A DNA stretch of 64,000 nt from Athripsodes cinereus (GCA_947579605.1 OX388306.1:3844001-3908000), one strand, 5' to 3'. Counted from the first letter of the stretch, positions 23,129-35,477 are shown. The notes: generated from the letters alone by a model not told the origin. Made by a program: numbers and translations.

Positions 23129-25727
23129 ACATAAACAATTTCCACAACAATAAAATTGAAAACACAACACAAACACACTCAAATCTCAATGATATAAAAA
23201 CATATAAAAGACAATGTAATAGAAATTATATAAAAGATATTAAAATTTAAAAATAAAATTACAGAATTTAATTTTTTTAATTTAAAACCACAACACAAAC
23301 AAATTCAATGTCAGACATGAAATTCAAAATTTAAAACACGTGTAATAAATTAAAATTTAAAATGTGCCAAAAGATTGATTAATTAATAATAAAATATTTA
23401 GAACAAACCAAGAAAAATACAATTTTAATACATATATTAAGGTGTGCATCATAACTAGTGGTCAATGCTAGTATTCAAATAAAAAATAATACTAACGAGA
23501 ATGATGAAAGAGTTTATACAAAGACTTCATACAATTATAACACATAATAATATTAAACTGTACATTAGGTACCTATCTTCTTACCCCATATTATGTAAAG
23601 GAACTCATTTAGTAAAACATAACAGAGACTGTATAGAAGGTACCTAATGCTGTAGCAGGTCTAAGGACTCATGAAGAATCGGTGTAATTATATAAACAAT
23701 ACTCTCTTCCACGTGTAAAACTCCGCAGGCTATTATTTTACACTTGCTTTATGGCGTATTACTTAATTAATTTAACTACATTTATAATATTATAGAGACA
23801 TATTTTGATTACATCTCTAGGGCTATTCACAGTTGTTACTATGCAGGAGTATCATTAAACATTGTTTTGATTACATTATAACATATTTTTTGTTAGGTTT
23901 CTTACAAGGCCATATGACAAAATTGATTTTATTATATAAATACTTGATACCTAAATAAATTTATAGAAATAAGCACAAATTGTTTGAGTTGTGCAATACT
24001 TCTCATTATTAATCGTAAGATTTTGGCAACTACTTAATGGAAATCGACCTTACCTGTTTATTTTACCTTTTCTCAAAAATATATAAATTTTAAATTAAAC
24101 AAAATTAACGTCAACTACTCAGTCAATACTTGATATCTTTAAAAATTTTTTTTTTAATATATCTGGGTTTTGTTATTAACCCAAATACAACCTTATACAC
24201 CTTTCACAGTAAGCTAAAAGCTTGTGTCGTGAAAGGTCATGAATGTCGATTGTATCGAAATTCGTGTCGATAAATATTTAATAATAAATTTCGAGAAAAA
24301 TATTGCAAAGATTATATTTTTTTACCAGATTATAAACCAGAATTAAATTTTGACATTCAATAACATTTTGATAATCTAATATTTTCTCTTTCACAAACAT
24401 TTATTAATAACTACTTGACTTAAATTAGTTTAACGATGAAACATACTAAAACAAACAAACAATAATTATTAAACAAAACATTCCAACATTTCATTCTAAA
24501 ATCTATAAAAACAATTATTGAACAAACTTCTTTTAAATTTATACGACATAATTTGCATAAAAGTAATGTGTACCACTAATCTAAAAACGACACTGACACA
24601 AGTGTGTGTTAATTTGAATAATAAACAATTGCATTTCAAAAAGAAATAAGTAGGTACACGTGATTTCGTGAATAGTTCGTGCTAGATTCTACATCTACAG
24701 ACTATGTGAAAACGTAAAAGCTCTTTATGAATATTCACAATAAATCGCAGTTTGGTTCAAACATTCTGCAAAACGAGCACTTTCGTGTTTCAGATATCTA
24801 CAAAGATGTAGCATTTGTATTGAAAAGTTTCCTATTCTTCAGTACATACGTCGTCGTTCGTTTGGTTTCCTAATTATTGTTATTAGGTTTTCAGGCATAC
24901 AATATATCGACAGTCCAGATCCATAACTCAACATGTCGAAATCAATCAGAAACCTCGATTGGAGAACCATGTCTACACAATGCAACATTGTGTAGAATCT
25001 AATCGGAAGAAGTGAGAAAGGTGTCCCAACGCTTACGAATTGGCTCAAGGCTGGTTTAAGTGATCACTTTCGGTGTCCATGGACAACGTTCACCAATTCC
25101 ACCATTCTCACTGTCACGATGTAAGGTCCACCAATCGAGAGACGCTTTATGCAAACCCTAGAAGCAACCATCTCTATGTCATACATTCGAAAAATAGCCA
25201 TTTTTATCATTTTGGTATATTTATTTTATTAGAGGAAAGGATACAAATATTGAATAGGTCATTAATATGGAACACTCCAGTATTTGTACATTACAACCAT
25301 TGGCATATGTTAATTTTACATAAAATCAATTATTAATGGTATAAACATCCTATTTCATAAATAAATTCAAAAGGTTTGACAGTAAGTCAAAAAAATATTT
25401 TGTGTTGAAATATTGCTTGTTTTTTTTAGACTATTTGTGTCAATTTCACGTGAGTAAAAACTTCTTTTTTTTTATTAGAATATTGATCATTTACACAGAT
25501 ATGATGTGTTATATAGTTTCCTTTATATTTACAGTGTGATATGTTTTCTCTTATCGAATAAAAATGCATTTAGATATGCTTTAAAAATACACAGAAAGTG
25601 AAATATATTTAATAATACATTACGTTGCCTTTGTTCAGTTCTAACTATTCGAAATATTTATTTCTGGAATAGAAAATAAGTAGGTTATATAAATATTAAA
25701 GAAGAGTGTAAAATGAGAATATCAGAA
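23129..25727. other. Presumed intron; SINE A fragment at 24158-24238
   Basis: At 24158-24238 ATATCTGGGTTTTGTTATTA, ACCCAAATACAACC and AAAAGCTTGTGTCGTGAAAG are SINE A 3' sequence in minus orientation. The sequence following the hAT element (23129-23450) is A-rich with AACACAAACACACTC-like words and may be the rest of the LINE 3' UTR that received the hAT insertion. The small frames at 24839-25048 and 25073-25336 show no domain. Confidence 0.5.
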
Positions 25728-26085
25728 GGATAAGCGGATGTGAGAGGAGTGTTGTGGTGGACAGAATGCGTGTAAAAAAGTTAAGATGGTTTGGACATGT
25801 TAAGCGAATGCACGATGAAAAGATGACGAAGAGGATGTATTTATCTGAAATAGTAGGTACGAGGAACCACGGACGTCTAAGAGCCACGTGGCTTGATCAC
25901 GTGGATCAAATTCCAAAGGACGGCTGAGTGTTGAGTAAGAGAAATCGGCGTGCATGTCTAAGAAACTGGATGAATGTATGTAGAGGAAAAGTACAATGTA
26001 AGGATAGATCTATATGGCTTTCCGTTTTCTCTGCCTACCCCACCTAGGACACGGCGTGAGGGTATAGTAAAGTATGGTACATTAC
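25728..26085 (+). pseudogene. Non-LTR retrotransposon ORF2 C-terminus plus 3' end
   Basis: The plus-strand frame reads VVVDRMRVKKLRWFGHVKRM, then TKRMYLSEIVGTRNHGRLRA and TWLDHVDQIP. A stop follows, then NRRACLRNWMNVCRGK and KDRSIWLSVFSAYPT. The (L/M)RWFGHVxRM...R.Y...GTR..GRPR..W.D pattern is the well-known end of insect RTE-type and related LINE ORF2 proteins. It closes with GACACGGCGTGAGGGTATAG and TAAAGTATGG, the 3' terminus also seen at 14988 and 39000. Confidence 0.8.
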
Positions 26086-26551
26086 ATTTTTTTATTAACA
26101 AAATATTTAATACATATAGAGAGAGAGCCGTGTATTTTTTATAGTTATATTATGTGTGTGTAATTGATAGAGTGGAGTTGATTACATCTATTAGATACAA
26201 ATCAAATCAAAATTTTAGAAAATGTCGACATATTGAGCTGTGGAACTGTCGATGTCGATATATAATGGTGCAACATCTACTATAGGATACGTATATTATT
26301 GGATACGCACAGTATAGAGAAAACAGCTGAAGCCATAAAATGCTACGCCGTATTTGTATCTTGAGGGAAATTTCAGTAGAATCTATCTACTAGTAGGTAC
26401 ATTATTATTGCTTTATTATTGCTGAATGGAATCTTGTTGTTTAAGTATCTGCATTTTATTAGATCTAAAAGATTTCTTGAGAATTCGTATCAGTATGGAT
26501 CAGTGGCGTCCTTGCCTCGCCCTTTTTCTCAACAATCCTTATCATCTACAG

Positions 26552-27193
26552 CAGGGATATCTAACAGTTTAGCTTCATTTGGGCACGTTTGAAACAAGAA
26601 AAGTTGTTTTGGGCCCACACATAAAGTATAGTTTTTTTTGTAATATATTGCCAAATATCCTATTTTTGGATGAGTTTTCAATAGTCGGGACTTTTTTTAA
26701 AAAACTTTAATTTTAAATTCAGTAAAAATTTTACTCACTAAACAGCGAGTAAAATTTTTACTCTCCCCCGATCGCCAAATGTTCAAAGTGATATAGAAGT
26801 TCGAAAAATTTCACGATATCCTCGGATTGTTAAGGAATATTTTAGAGTGAAATATTCGAAAACTATAATTTATCGATTTGAAAATATATTAAGCAAAAAG
26901 TAAGCAGATTCAGAATGAAAGTTCATATATAACCAAATGCGACCAAAATACGTAGATCAACGTAGACTTAGCTACACTGGTAAATTCTTGTAGGGGCGGC
27001 AGTTTTGTATGAATACCTACGATTAATTTATGAGAGTAATTTAGTGAATCTCCATAAATAAGTAGTAAATGATTTTTTTTTTTTGTATTTCATTATTAGT
27101 AGATAATATAATTTTTTTTTCAAGTTTAAGATTTGTTTTTGGGTTACATTCATTGCAGTCTTGGGCCCATGAACTGCGGGTTGGACAAGCCTG
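26552..27193. mobile_element. Short non-autonomous hAT-like element
   Basis: The left end CAGGGATATCTAAC and the right end (reverse complement CAGGCTTGTCCAAC) match at 10 of 14 positions and fit the CAGGGGTGTCCAAC-like ends common in hAT elements. Flanks ATCTACAG (26544-26551) and ACCGACAG (27194-27201) agree at 6 of 8 positions, as an aged 8-bp target duplication would. GGGCCCA-type words lie just inside both ends. An internal inverted repeat at about 26720-26762 has arms AGTAAAAATTTTACTC and GAGTAAAATTTTTACT. There is no transposase. Confidence 0.6.
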
Positions 27194-27355
27194 ACCGACA
27201 GTATAAAATATTTACTCGCGTACTTGTACACTTTATTGTTTCATTTATATAACTTTATTTTCATCATATTATTGTATCTATTATCCCAACTCACAAATAT
27301 GGAATAACTTTAATACCAGTGTAGGAGAAGCTTCACTCACAGAGATTGGCGTTAT

Positions 27356-27637
27356 TCATGCCTGACTTAAATTATTATTTAAAATATCATCACTATCATC
27401 ACGCGCTACACTTGTTAGATAGGCAAAGATCGATCGCCACTTTCTTCTATCCTTGCATACACTCCTCGATTTCGCCACTGTCACAAAACTCCCTATGCAT
27501 GCTCTCTCCTTCAATGTGCTCAACATGTGTCTGTCCTGTAGGGTGTAGTTTATAATTATAATCTTGCCATTTGCTGTTTGAGCACCGTTTCTTTTAGCCA
27601 TGTATATTTTTTTATAAGACAAGGGCTGCCAAAGCAA
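27356..27637 (-). pseudogene. Probable LINE ORF2 C-terminal fragment
   Basis: A 93-codon minus-strand frame contains AKSRSVCKDRRKWRSIFAYL. The (C)KDRxKWRSI(V/F)xAY phrase is shared with the LINE ends at 25728-26085 (CKDRSIWLSVFSAYPT) and 38995-39085 (NERNKWRSTLSGYPA). The region is GC-richer than its flanks. The upstream part of the frame matches nothing certain. Confidence 0.45.
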
Positions 27638-28274
27638 ACCAAATCAGGAATACTGAAGATTTTTTGGTGTTTTTGTTAAAATTATCATCTTGAGTAAATG
27701 CAGCATAAGATAAATTGTTATATCAATATGATTTTCATTCCAACAAGGATAAAAAAATACAAATTTTAAGTAGGTACCTACCTAATATTTTTACTTAACT
27801 AAGAAAAAAAACTATCATGGTTAACATAAGACACTAACTCTACTTGGTCTGCCAGTTAGAAATATGCATTTTATCCTTGAATACCTAGGGGGTCTGAAAG
27901 CTTGGAATTTTCATAATCGGTGGATGATATTTTGAAAACGCCTTAAGGCTTTTAAGTAGATAAGAAACGAATAAGCACATTGGGAATATTAAAATCTCAA
28001 ACTTCTCTTTCAACGCGTTCGACGTATTTAATAATACGATGAAAAGTACGCTCATTATTTCTTCAAGCATCAATAGTTGTCGTATTTTGAAATTGAATTT
28101 ATTTTTATTTATTTATATATTTCCAGAAATATAACAATAACAGAAAACTTGCTTCTACTTACTAAATATTACTCATATATTAAAACACATTCCATTAACA
28201 ATTATTCAAAATGGAATACTGCCTCACTTGACTTGAGTCTGTTCTGAGTCATGGCAGAATGTTCATAATTATCT
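27638..28274. other. Presumed intron, nothing recognised
   Basis: AT-rich, with a minus-strand frame at 27885-28073 that has no domain. Confidence 0.45.
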
Positions 28275-28442
28275 ATACCATCACGGCATATCCCACAAGT
28301 GGGGTAGCCAGCAGACCAGCTGCATATAAAATATGCAAGCTGTCTTCTCCGTGCCAATATAAAATCAAGACATTCAGGATGGGTGGCAAACCTCATCGCT
28401 GAATTTAAGATGTAAAATGTCTTATTTTTTCGAACACCTGTT
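28275..28442 (-). repeat. Dispersed repeat C, copy 8
   Basis: Well preserved from CATCACGGCATATCCCACAA to CATCGCTGAATTTAAGATGT and TTTCGAACACCTG, then cut. Immediately after, a unit of about 30 bases (GTTCATAATTATGTTGTTCT, TAATTAATT) is directly duplicated at about 28439-28472 and 28480-28509. A matching GTTCATAATTAT also sits just before the repeat at 28260, which may be its target duplication. Confidence 0.85.
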
Positions 28443-29186
28443 CATAATTATGTTGTTCTTAATTAATTGAACGAACACATGTTCATAATTATGTTGTTCT
28501 TAATTAATTTAGTCAGATTTTGTAAACCACCATATTAAATCAATCCTGTATTTGTAAATTTATCCCTTGAAACTACCATATAGAGGCTTTTAAAAAAGAC
28601 AACGTCACCTTATTCGAATAAGTATAATAGACATACAATTTGCAACAAATTGTAAAAATCACATCGATTAACAATCCCTTATTTGTTTGACAGATTTTAA
28701 ATTTACAGAGTCTATGATTATAATTTTCTCACACTTTATACATTGTGATCAATCTTCTATGAAGAAGCCAAATAGCCTGTGGATTTCGTGCTAAGATCAT
28801 CAAAGACTTTCTGTAGATTCATTTTATCAACCACGCCGATCTTTGCCTGAAGGTTTACCTTATACTAAGAATAATATTATTACGAAGGAGATCACACAAG
28901 ATGAAGATATTATTTCATCCATCTTCTTGCTACCTAGTTTCATATCTCCTATGTCCTTCGATGAATTAAGAATTGGTTTAGATACTTGTTCGAGGTGAAG
29001 TTTTTATTAATCTAGCTTTTGTGGATATATGGTAGAATATAATACAAAATTATATAACTGAACTTGTGAAATTGAGCTATTTGCAAATACTATAAAGTAA
29101 AGCAAAATAATGTTGTAACGTGCATATATGTATACCTACTAGTAAAAATATGAACGATTCTACCATGAATGAGTAACAGAAAGATA
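28443..29186. other. Presumed intron, nothing recognised
   Basis: No coding or repeat signature apart from the short duplication at its left edge. Confidence 0.45.
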
Positions 29187-29297
29187 CAGGTTAATAGAGC
29201 GGAGGCTAACGTACTTGCCTTTGAGTCACGAGGTCCCGGGTTCGATTCCCGGCCAGGGCAAAATGAAGAATGACCTTTTTCAGATTGTCCTGGGTCT
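29187..29297 (+). mobile_element. tRNA-derived SINE B, 5' half (split by the LTR element)
   Basis: A tRNA-like head (AATAGAGCGGAGGCTAACG) is followed by a clean B box in CCCGGGTTCGATTCCCGGCC and then AGGGCAAAATGAAGAATGAC, CTTTTTCAGATTGTCCTGGG and TCT. The missing half resumes at 34411. The uninterrupted order is seen at 60057-60262, where CCTGGGTCTGGGTGTTAC is continuous. It is not a working tRNA gene: the family body is unrelated to a tRNA 3' end. Confidence 0.9.
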
Positions 29298-29950
29298 TGT
29301 AGACGCATTATTCCACTTTTATTTACTAGTTCTCAAATTATTCACAACTACTTTCCATTACACTTCCCTCCAAAACTTTCTCTGACTCCAGTCCACCTTT
29401 TTTATACATTGTCCAGCTAATTCAGTCGAAGAACTTGAGTCTCAGTTCAGGGATAATTGTAGAGTTCTTAGTTTGGTTTCATAGATCAAAAGAAAACAGA
29501 AGTTAAGTTAAATAACAAAATATTTATTCATGGTTCAAATTATTACTGTCCGGTTCAACACAAACAGACACACAGTTACATTTTACACAAGCACTTAATA
29601 TTATACAACAAATTCTAAGTTAAAATTAATCAAGTCACTTATCACTATGTACAGTTTATTTTGATACAGGTTTCAATTATTGTTTAGCACTTTTAACACA
29701 AGTTATTTCTTTTCGGTTCAGCCACCGCCCAACGCAAAAGCGTCAGACGGGTCCTACCGAGGCCAGGGGCAGGGGACAAGAGAAGTTAGTTACAGAATGT
29801 TCAACATAGAGAAATTTAACGGAAGTCAAAATAGAGTTTTATTTAATATTTGCGGGATTCTTTCCTTCAAAAAAAAAGTCAAATGGTAACTAAGTAAATT
29901 TTAATATGGAATACTCTAATAATTATCTATTGTTATTTTTAACTACGACA
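29298..29950 (-). repeat. LTR (left copy; 3' LTR if the element reads minus)
   Basis: 653 bp with 5'-TG...CA-3' ends. On the minus strand it contains a polyadenylation-like GAATAAAT (plus strand near 29522-29529). The 69-codon frame inside it is repeated exactly in the other LTR and has no domain, so it is not regarded as a gene. Confidence 0.9.
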
Positions 29951-31619
29951 TTCCATCTCAAGTCATTTCACAAAGAAAAAAAATTAAAAAAAAGAAAAGT
30001 CTCATTGTTACGTTACAAAGTGGAAATTACAGTTACAGAGACTATCAAAACATCAATGGAAAATTACAGTTGCACAGTGACATTACAGGAATTAATGATG
30101 ATCAATCATGAGTTACATATATCAATACTTTTGTTTTTACAAAGTTTTTGTACTTAATTTCACCTTCTATTACAATCCTCATCAGGAATGTACACGTCAT
30201 GAGCCAATAATGGGACCAAGAAGATGTACCGACAGGGCAGGTCGCAGATACGGAAATCGTAGACAATACCCTCGACATTCCTCCAAGCACACCATTACGA
30301 ACTCAAGACAACAATTACAATATTACACATTATTTTCACAATTTCAACAATATAACCCTCAAACAACAACCCAACACCCAAGTAATTTCAGAATACATAG
30401 TTTGACAATAAAATAAAGGGGGGTAGTCAATCCGACCTTCAATCTTGCAACAATTATACCTGAATTACCAATCTCATTACCGTTATACCTGATCTACCTC
30501 TATTCTAAGGGCGGCAATCTATACCCTATTGAATTAAACATGTTATTTCCATGGGGTGTTCGACCCATCTTGCACAGGCTTGACGACATATATCAGGTGT
30601 CCAACCTTTCGCGCGGAGCTTTTCCAAGCGAACCTGTACGTAACATTTGAGCGTCCTCAATCTCTTACAATGACAATGGCTTGTCGGGCTAGCTTCGACT
30701 GGCGACCACAAGAGGTTCCAGACGAGCAAATACAAATTTAAAAAAAAAACTTAACTAAATTCGAGTTATGCTTGACTTTCTATAGGGTGAGACGATTAGT
30801 CACACCTCTAAATCAGCATAACTCCGGAGATGAACAGGGAAGAGTGCGAATCATCCAACTGACTCCGTAACATTCATTCTTGACATTTGAACATTACTGA
30901 TAGGGTACGCATGCCTATACAGTAATAATGTCGAAATGACCAACAGGTTCACATACCAAGTGAGAACCTTGTCATTAAAATTTTGGTGAACCAGACAATT
31001 TGAAACAATCTAAACATTACAAAATTTTCCTTTTACCGATGCAACCTTGACCCTTTAATACAATTGTTACAATTATTATCTACTATCCCAATTAGTGACA
31101 ACCTTTCACACACTTTTATACTTCAACATTTATGGCTCAATCTGACATACTTCATACTTTTATACCTTCCATCCTTCATCTATCATAAGACGTACAACAG
31201 TTACCACATAAGTAGGAGATTGGTAAGAGACCAATTACAAAAGAAAACGACTACATATTATACTTTCGTATAAGGAAGGGTCGAAATTGCATCCGGTTTT
31301 TCTTAACATCCTAACTTAAAATTAAACAAGTATTGTCCCTTGCCTGAGCCAGTGGGGGAGTTCAGATCTTAATGAATAAGTTGCATGTTGAAATGGCTAG
31401 CTTAAGAGATGGAAAGGCAACCTCATTCACCCAAAGGCACAAACAAGAGAGAAATTCACAATACAAAAGGTTGAGCGCCACGAAATTCATATTTTAAATT
31501 TTTTTATAAAATTCCTTCAGAGTCTGAATTGCGAAGATCCTCTGAGGCATACTTAAAATTAACAAGTTTACACGTACCTGAGCTGTAGTGATTACATACA
31601 TTATTCTGACATGGTAACA

Positions 31620-31872
31620 AGATTCATTATATACTATTACAGGTTTTCCAATTTCTAAGTTATTTTACTTTTTCTATTTATCAAAACAATGGAATTTCAA
31701 TACGTCCTTTGACAGTGACGTCATTACAGTACATACATTTTCATGGCATGTCGACAAGACAAGTTATATATTATTACAAGTTTTCAAATTTTCTAAGTTT
31801 TTTAATCAACACAAACAATGAAATTTCAATACGTCATTTGACAGTGACGTCATTACAGTACATACAGCTCAA
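31620..31872. repeat. Tandem 129-bp duplication with two TGACGTCA sites
   Basis: Inside the LTR element, a unit containing AATTTCAATACGTC, TTTGACAGTGACGTCATTAC and AGTACATAC occurs twice, 129 bases apart (about 31687 and 31816). Each copy holds the palindrome TGACGTCA, the canonical binding site of CREB/ATF bZIP factors. Tandem repeats inside an LTR element often act as enhancers or packaging signals. Function here is inference. Confidence 0.75.
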
Positions 31873-32052
31873 GCAGGGTCAGTGTGATTTAAAACTTCTT
31901 AACCTAATACATCAATTGTAAATTAAAAAAAAAACAACTCTTTCGAACTTGTTGCATAGTCAAGTGCAATGTAGAGAAAAATTTGAAGCTATACTTTAAT
32001 AATGTCTTTAACATGGAAATGAAAAGTTTACATTCACTGGAGCATAAGTAGA

Positions 32053-32334
32053 TCAAGCTCGAGGTGTTACATGAGGATGAGCAACGGAACGGTCGCAACT
32101 GGGGACACTTTCCTCAGCAGCGATAGCACAACTAGAATTGGTAACATGCAGCAAAGTAGTATTTTCTAAAAGTTGAGGAACATTTGAAATTTTGTTATTA
32201 AATACCTTACATTGTTCACGTAGATCATAAAGTGACTGCGCAGGTTCTACACCTCTTTGGGATAAAGCATGCTTCAATGTTTTTGTGTTTGATTTTTCCA
32301 CCCGAGGGATGGGCGTAATTAAGTATTCAGACAT
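32053..32334 (-). pseudogene. Possible gag N-terminal remnant of the LTR element
   Basis: A 93-residue frame starting at a true ATG (MSEYLITPIPRVEKSNTKTL...) contains ALSQRGVEPAQSLYDLREQC. That segment resembles the short helix-turn-helix (SAP-like) segment at the start of some insect gypsy-type gag proteins. It lies about 1.4 kb inside the LTR on the putative 5' side, ends at a stop, and nothing gag- or pol-like follows. Reading it as the start of gag left after an internal deletion is a weak inference. It could be a chance frame. Confidence 0.35.
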
Positions 32335-33757
32335 TTTGAAATTAAAAAAAATCAGTTGAATTTCAATTACTTGACTTCAAAAAAAATTCAACTGCGGTTC
32401 GCAGAGGGTTAACAATTTCAATCGTGTTCACTAAGAGTTAAACCAACAAGTTCAAAATTCAATTGCTACAAAACAAAAATTTACATTTATTTTCAATTGT
32501 TACTTAACGTCCACAAAGGGTTAAGTGTACTTACATTTTCAAATTCGTAAAAGGTTGTGAAGGGTTAACATTATTTTATTTCAACTTAGTTCAAAAAATT
32601 ATTTCCACAAAAAAAATTAATTATTAATTTAACTCTTTGTCCCAGCACTATATAAGTATTAATAATTTTATCCCAGCACTAGTTCACTATGCATTAAACC
32701 ATAGATGATATTGCATTCAAAAGTTCTCTATAGAATCAACATTACAACTCTAATTGTTTCAAAATTCTTTTAACGAATTTAATATTCACAACCAAGGACA
32801 CAAATCTACCTTTAAGATAAAATCAAAACAAAAATTTATCATCAAAATGAAATTCCCCATCAGAAGCTACCACACATACAAACTTATTATTATGTATAGC
32901 TAGGCAGGCACAACAACATTGGTACAATTTTGAGACATTTCAACAATCAATTACTGCTTTGCAAGACTGCAAATTGCACACTGGATCTTGATGAGAAAAG
33001 AAAAAGAACTATAACAATACATTACGATTCTCCAGGCGCAATAGATGTTTCCCTCCTTGGTACCTAGCCTTCAATGACGTAACCAAAAAGAACGTTGAAC
33101 AATTATCGGAACATTAATTTGTTGTATTCACATCTGTAGTGGAACTGCTCTACGGTCATCAAAAACGCTGGAACATGGCCTCATCATTCATTCATCTCTT
33201 GAAAATATCCACCGCTTGGCTCTGTATCAGGGTATCCTCACAGGCAGAACAACTGGAGAAACGCTTCTTGGACATTTGGTCTGAATTATGTTTCATTCAG
33301 ACATTGAAGTCATTGTTCGAAGGAACTTGAAATCATCTAGCACTGTTTAATATTGTTTTACTTGAGTACCAAACGTACAATTGTACTTATTTATTTGCAA
33401 AAACTGTATTTAATTATTTTATTATTATTATAAAACGTTTAAAACTAGAATTGATATTTATCTTTCACTTATTCTTCGTAACCGTTGTTATTTTTAAACT
33501 TTTGTTGGAGAGACGAAACATGACGTTGCGTGTTCAGTGTTGACCGTGTGAGTTGAGTCGTTTTAGAATTGAGCCGTGTCTTCGGGCGTGGCTCGAGAAA
33601 ATTACGTTGCAAAACGCAATTGCGTTGGCCATCTTGAATGTTCTAATGCGTCGAAATTTTAATTAGGTTATCACATAACAAAACTAATTGTATCTATTTT
33701 TACACTGAATTTATCACTATGAAACCAAATCTGGCCACACGTTGCAGGCGTCATTTA

Positions 33758-34410
33758 TGTAGACGCATTATTCCACTTTTATTTACTAGTTCTCAAATTA
33801 TTCACAACTACTTTCCATTACACTTCCCTCCAAAACTTTCTCTGACTCCAGTCCACCTTTTTTATACATTGTCCAGCTAATTCAGTCGAAGAACTTGAGT
33901 CTCAGTTCAGGGATAATTGTAGAGTTCTTAGTTTGGTTTCATAGATCAAAAGAAAACAGAAGTTAAGTTAAATAACAAAATATTTATTCATGGTTCAAAT
34001 TATTACTGTCCGGTTCAACACAAACAGACACACAGTTACATTTTACACAAGCACTTAATATTATACAACAAATTCTAAGTTAAAATTAATCAAGTCACTT
34101 ATCACTATGTACAGTTTATTTTGATACAGGTTTCAATTATTGTTTAGCACTTTTAACACAAGTTATTTCTTTTCGGTTCAGCCACCGCCCAACGCAAAAG
34201 CGTCAGACGGGTCCTACCGAGGCCAGGGGCAGGGGACAAGAGAAGTTAGTTACAGAATGTTCAACATAGAGAAATTTAACGGAAGTCAAAATAGAGTTTT
34301 ATTTAATATTTGCGGGATTCTTTCCTTCAAAAAAAAAGTCAAATGGTAACTAAGTAAATTTTAATATGGAATACTCTAATAATTATCTATTGTTATTTTT
34401 AACTACGACA
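33758..34410 (-). repeat. LTR (right copy; 5' LTR if the element reads minus)
   Basis: 653 bp, same length and apparently the same sequence as 29298-29950, offset by exactly 4460 bases. It is followed directly by the GTCT target duplication and the rest of SINE B. Confidence 0.9.
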
Positions 34411-34550
34411 GTCTGGGTGTTACATGTATATGTGTTTAGTGCATTGTATATGTGTATCGCCGTGTTAGTACCCATAATACAAGATTCATATCTTAGTTTG
34501 GGACTAGCTCGGTCTGTGTGAATTGTCTACACGTGTTATAAAAAAAAAAA
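34411..34550 (+). mobile_element. SINE B, 3' half (split by the LTR element)
   Basis: GTCTGGGTGTTACATGTATA, TGTGTTTAGTGCATTG, GTACCCATAATACAAGATTC and GTTTGGGACTAGCTCGGTCT continue exactly where the 5' half stops at 29297. It ends near an A run at 34542. The internal order matches 60122-60240. Confidence 0.9.
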
Positions 34551-34969
34551 AATATTAGATACTTGATCCGAAGCTAGCCCTGCCCATCACTAGTAATTTT
34601 ATAAACAAGTTTTGTGACGTAGTGCGAGTTGCTATGATTGGGTAGTATTCGTGTACTTGGTCTGAAAATAATATGGCGATTATTTATGTTTTAATTAGTA
34701 TTTTTTTTAAGGCTTACTATGTTTTTTGATTTTAAATAGTGTCCTAGGTTTTATTGTTAAGTGTTTTACAAAATATTGCAAGTTTTTTTTTAGATTTTAT
34801 TGTAGGGTTGTGTTTTTGTAGTATTTTTAAATTTATAATTTATTTATGATTTGTTATAATTATGTTGTCCACTGCAATATAGGTTTTACAACATTCAAGC
34901 TGGCAGTGGTATATTTTATTTAAATAAAAAAAAAAAAACTTAAAATATCTAAAATTGCTGCATGAAATT

Positions 34970-35240
34970 CAAATTCAAATTCAAATTCAAATATTTTTTA
35001 TTGAGATCATAATAAACACATACAAATATACAATAAGCACAATTATACAAATCTTTATATTATCTGTTTTTTTTTTCTTTTTGTACCCTCAAAATTGAGC
35101 AGAGCTCATATTAAAACAACTTAACAAATATTTAAACAACTTTAATTTGATGAGTGCATTAATAAGCACCCTTCCTAATTTAACTTTAGTCTTTCTGAAT
35201 GTGTGAAGTAAAAACGTAACGTATATTAAGTAGGGTGGAT
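34970..35240 (-). mobile_element. Probable LINE 3' UTR with (TTTGAA)n tail
   Basis: Four and a half AAATTC hexamers at 34971-34997, then TATTTTTTATTGAGATCATA and a region with AACACATACAAATATACAAT. In minus orientation this is a retroposon ending in (GAATTT)n. No coding part remains and the family is uncertain. Confidence 0.45.
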
Positions 35241-35477
35241 AGAAAAAGAGCTTTGATTTAGTTAAGTTAAGTTTGATATGTTTTCATACCGTTACGTACT
35301 TGTCACTTTCAATAATGTTAACTTACTGTTGCTTATGTACAAACATTTTCATAACGTTGTAATTTCAGCAGAGCTGGAGACCGTTAATCAAAAAAAAAAT
35401 CAGTTGACTCGTTTTTGAATAAGCTTATTTCGTTGCTTTTAGTCATATTATCACACGAAGAGGACAGTTTGTATGTT

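Larger units (their letters stand above)
29298..34410 (-). mobile_element. Young non-autonomous LTR retrotransposon (LARD-like), 5113 bp
   Basis: Two 653-bp direct LTRs begin TGTAGACG and end CTACGACA on the plus strand, and appear identical along their whole length. They are bounded by a 4-bp target duplication GTCT (29294-29297 and 34411-34414). Four-base duplications are usual for Ty3/gypsy-type integrases. The 3.8-kb interior has no gag-pol: the longest credible frame is 94 codons with stop (32053-32334, minus). A purine-rich GAGATGGAA abuts the LTR on the minus strand at 29951-29959, and ACGCCTGCAACGTGTGGCC beside the other LTR is a possible but unproven primer site. Both favour minus orientation. 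It must have been mobilised in trans, and recently, since the LTRs have not diverged. Confidence 0.9.

Noticed and set aside
29204..29265. A tRNA gene, because of the perfect B box GGTTCGATTCC
   Set aside because: The arms do not form a full cloverleaf and the sequence continues into the SINE B body. The same applies to SINE A at 11367 and 54095.
29680..34349. Two identical 69-codon frames in the LTRs as genes
   Set aside because: They are identical because they lie in the two LTRs. There is no domain, no context and the composition is non-coding.
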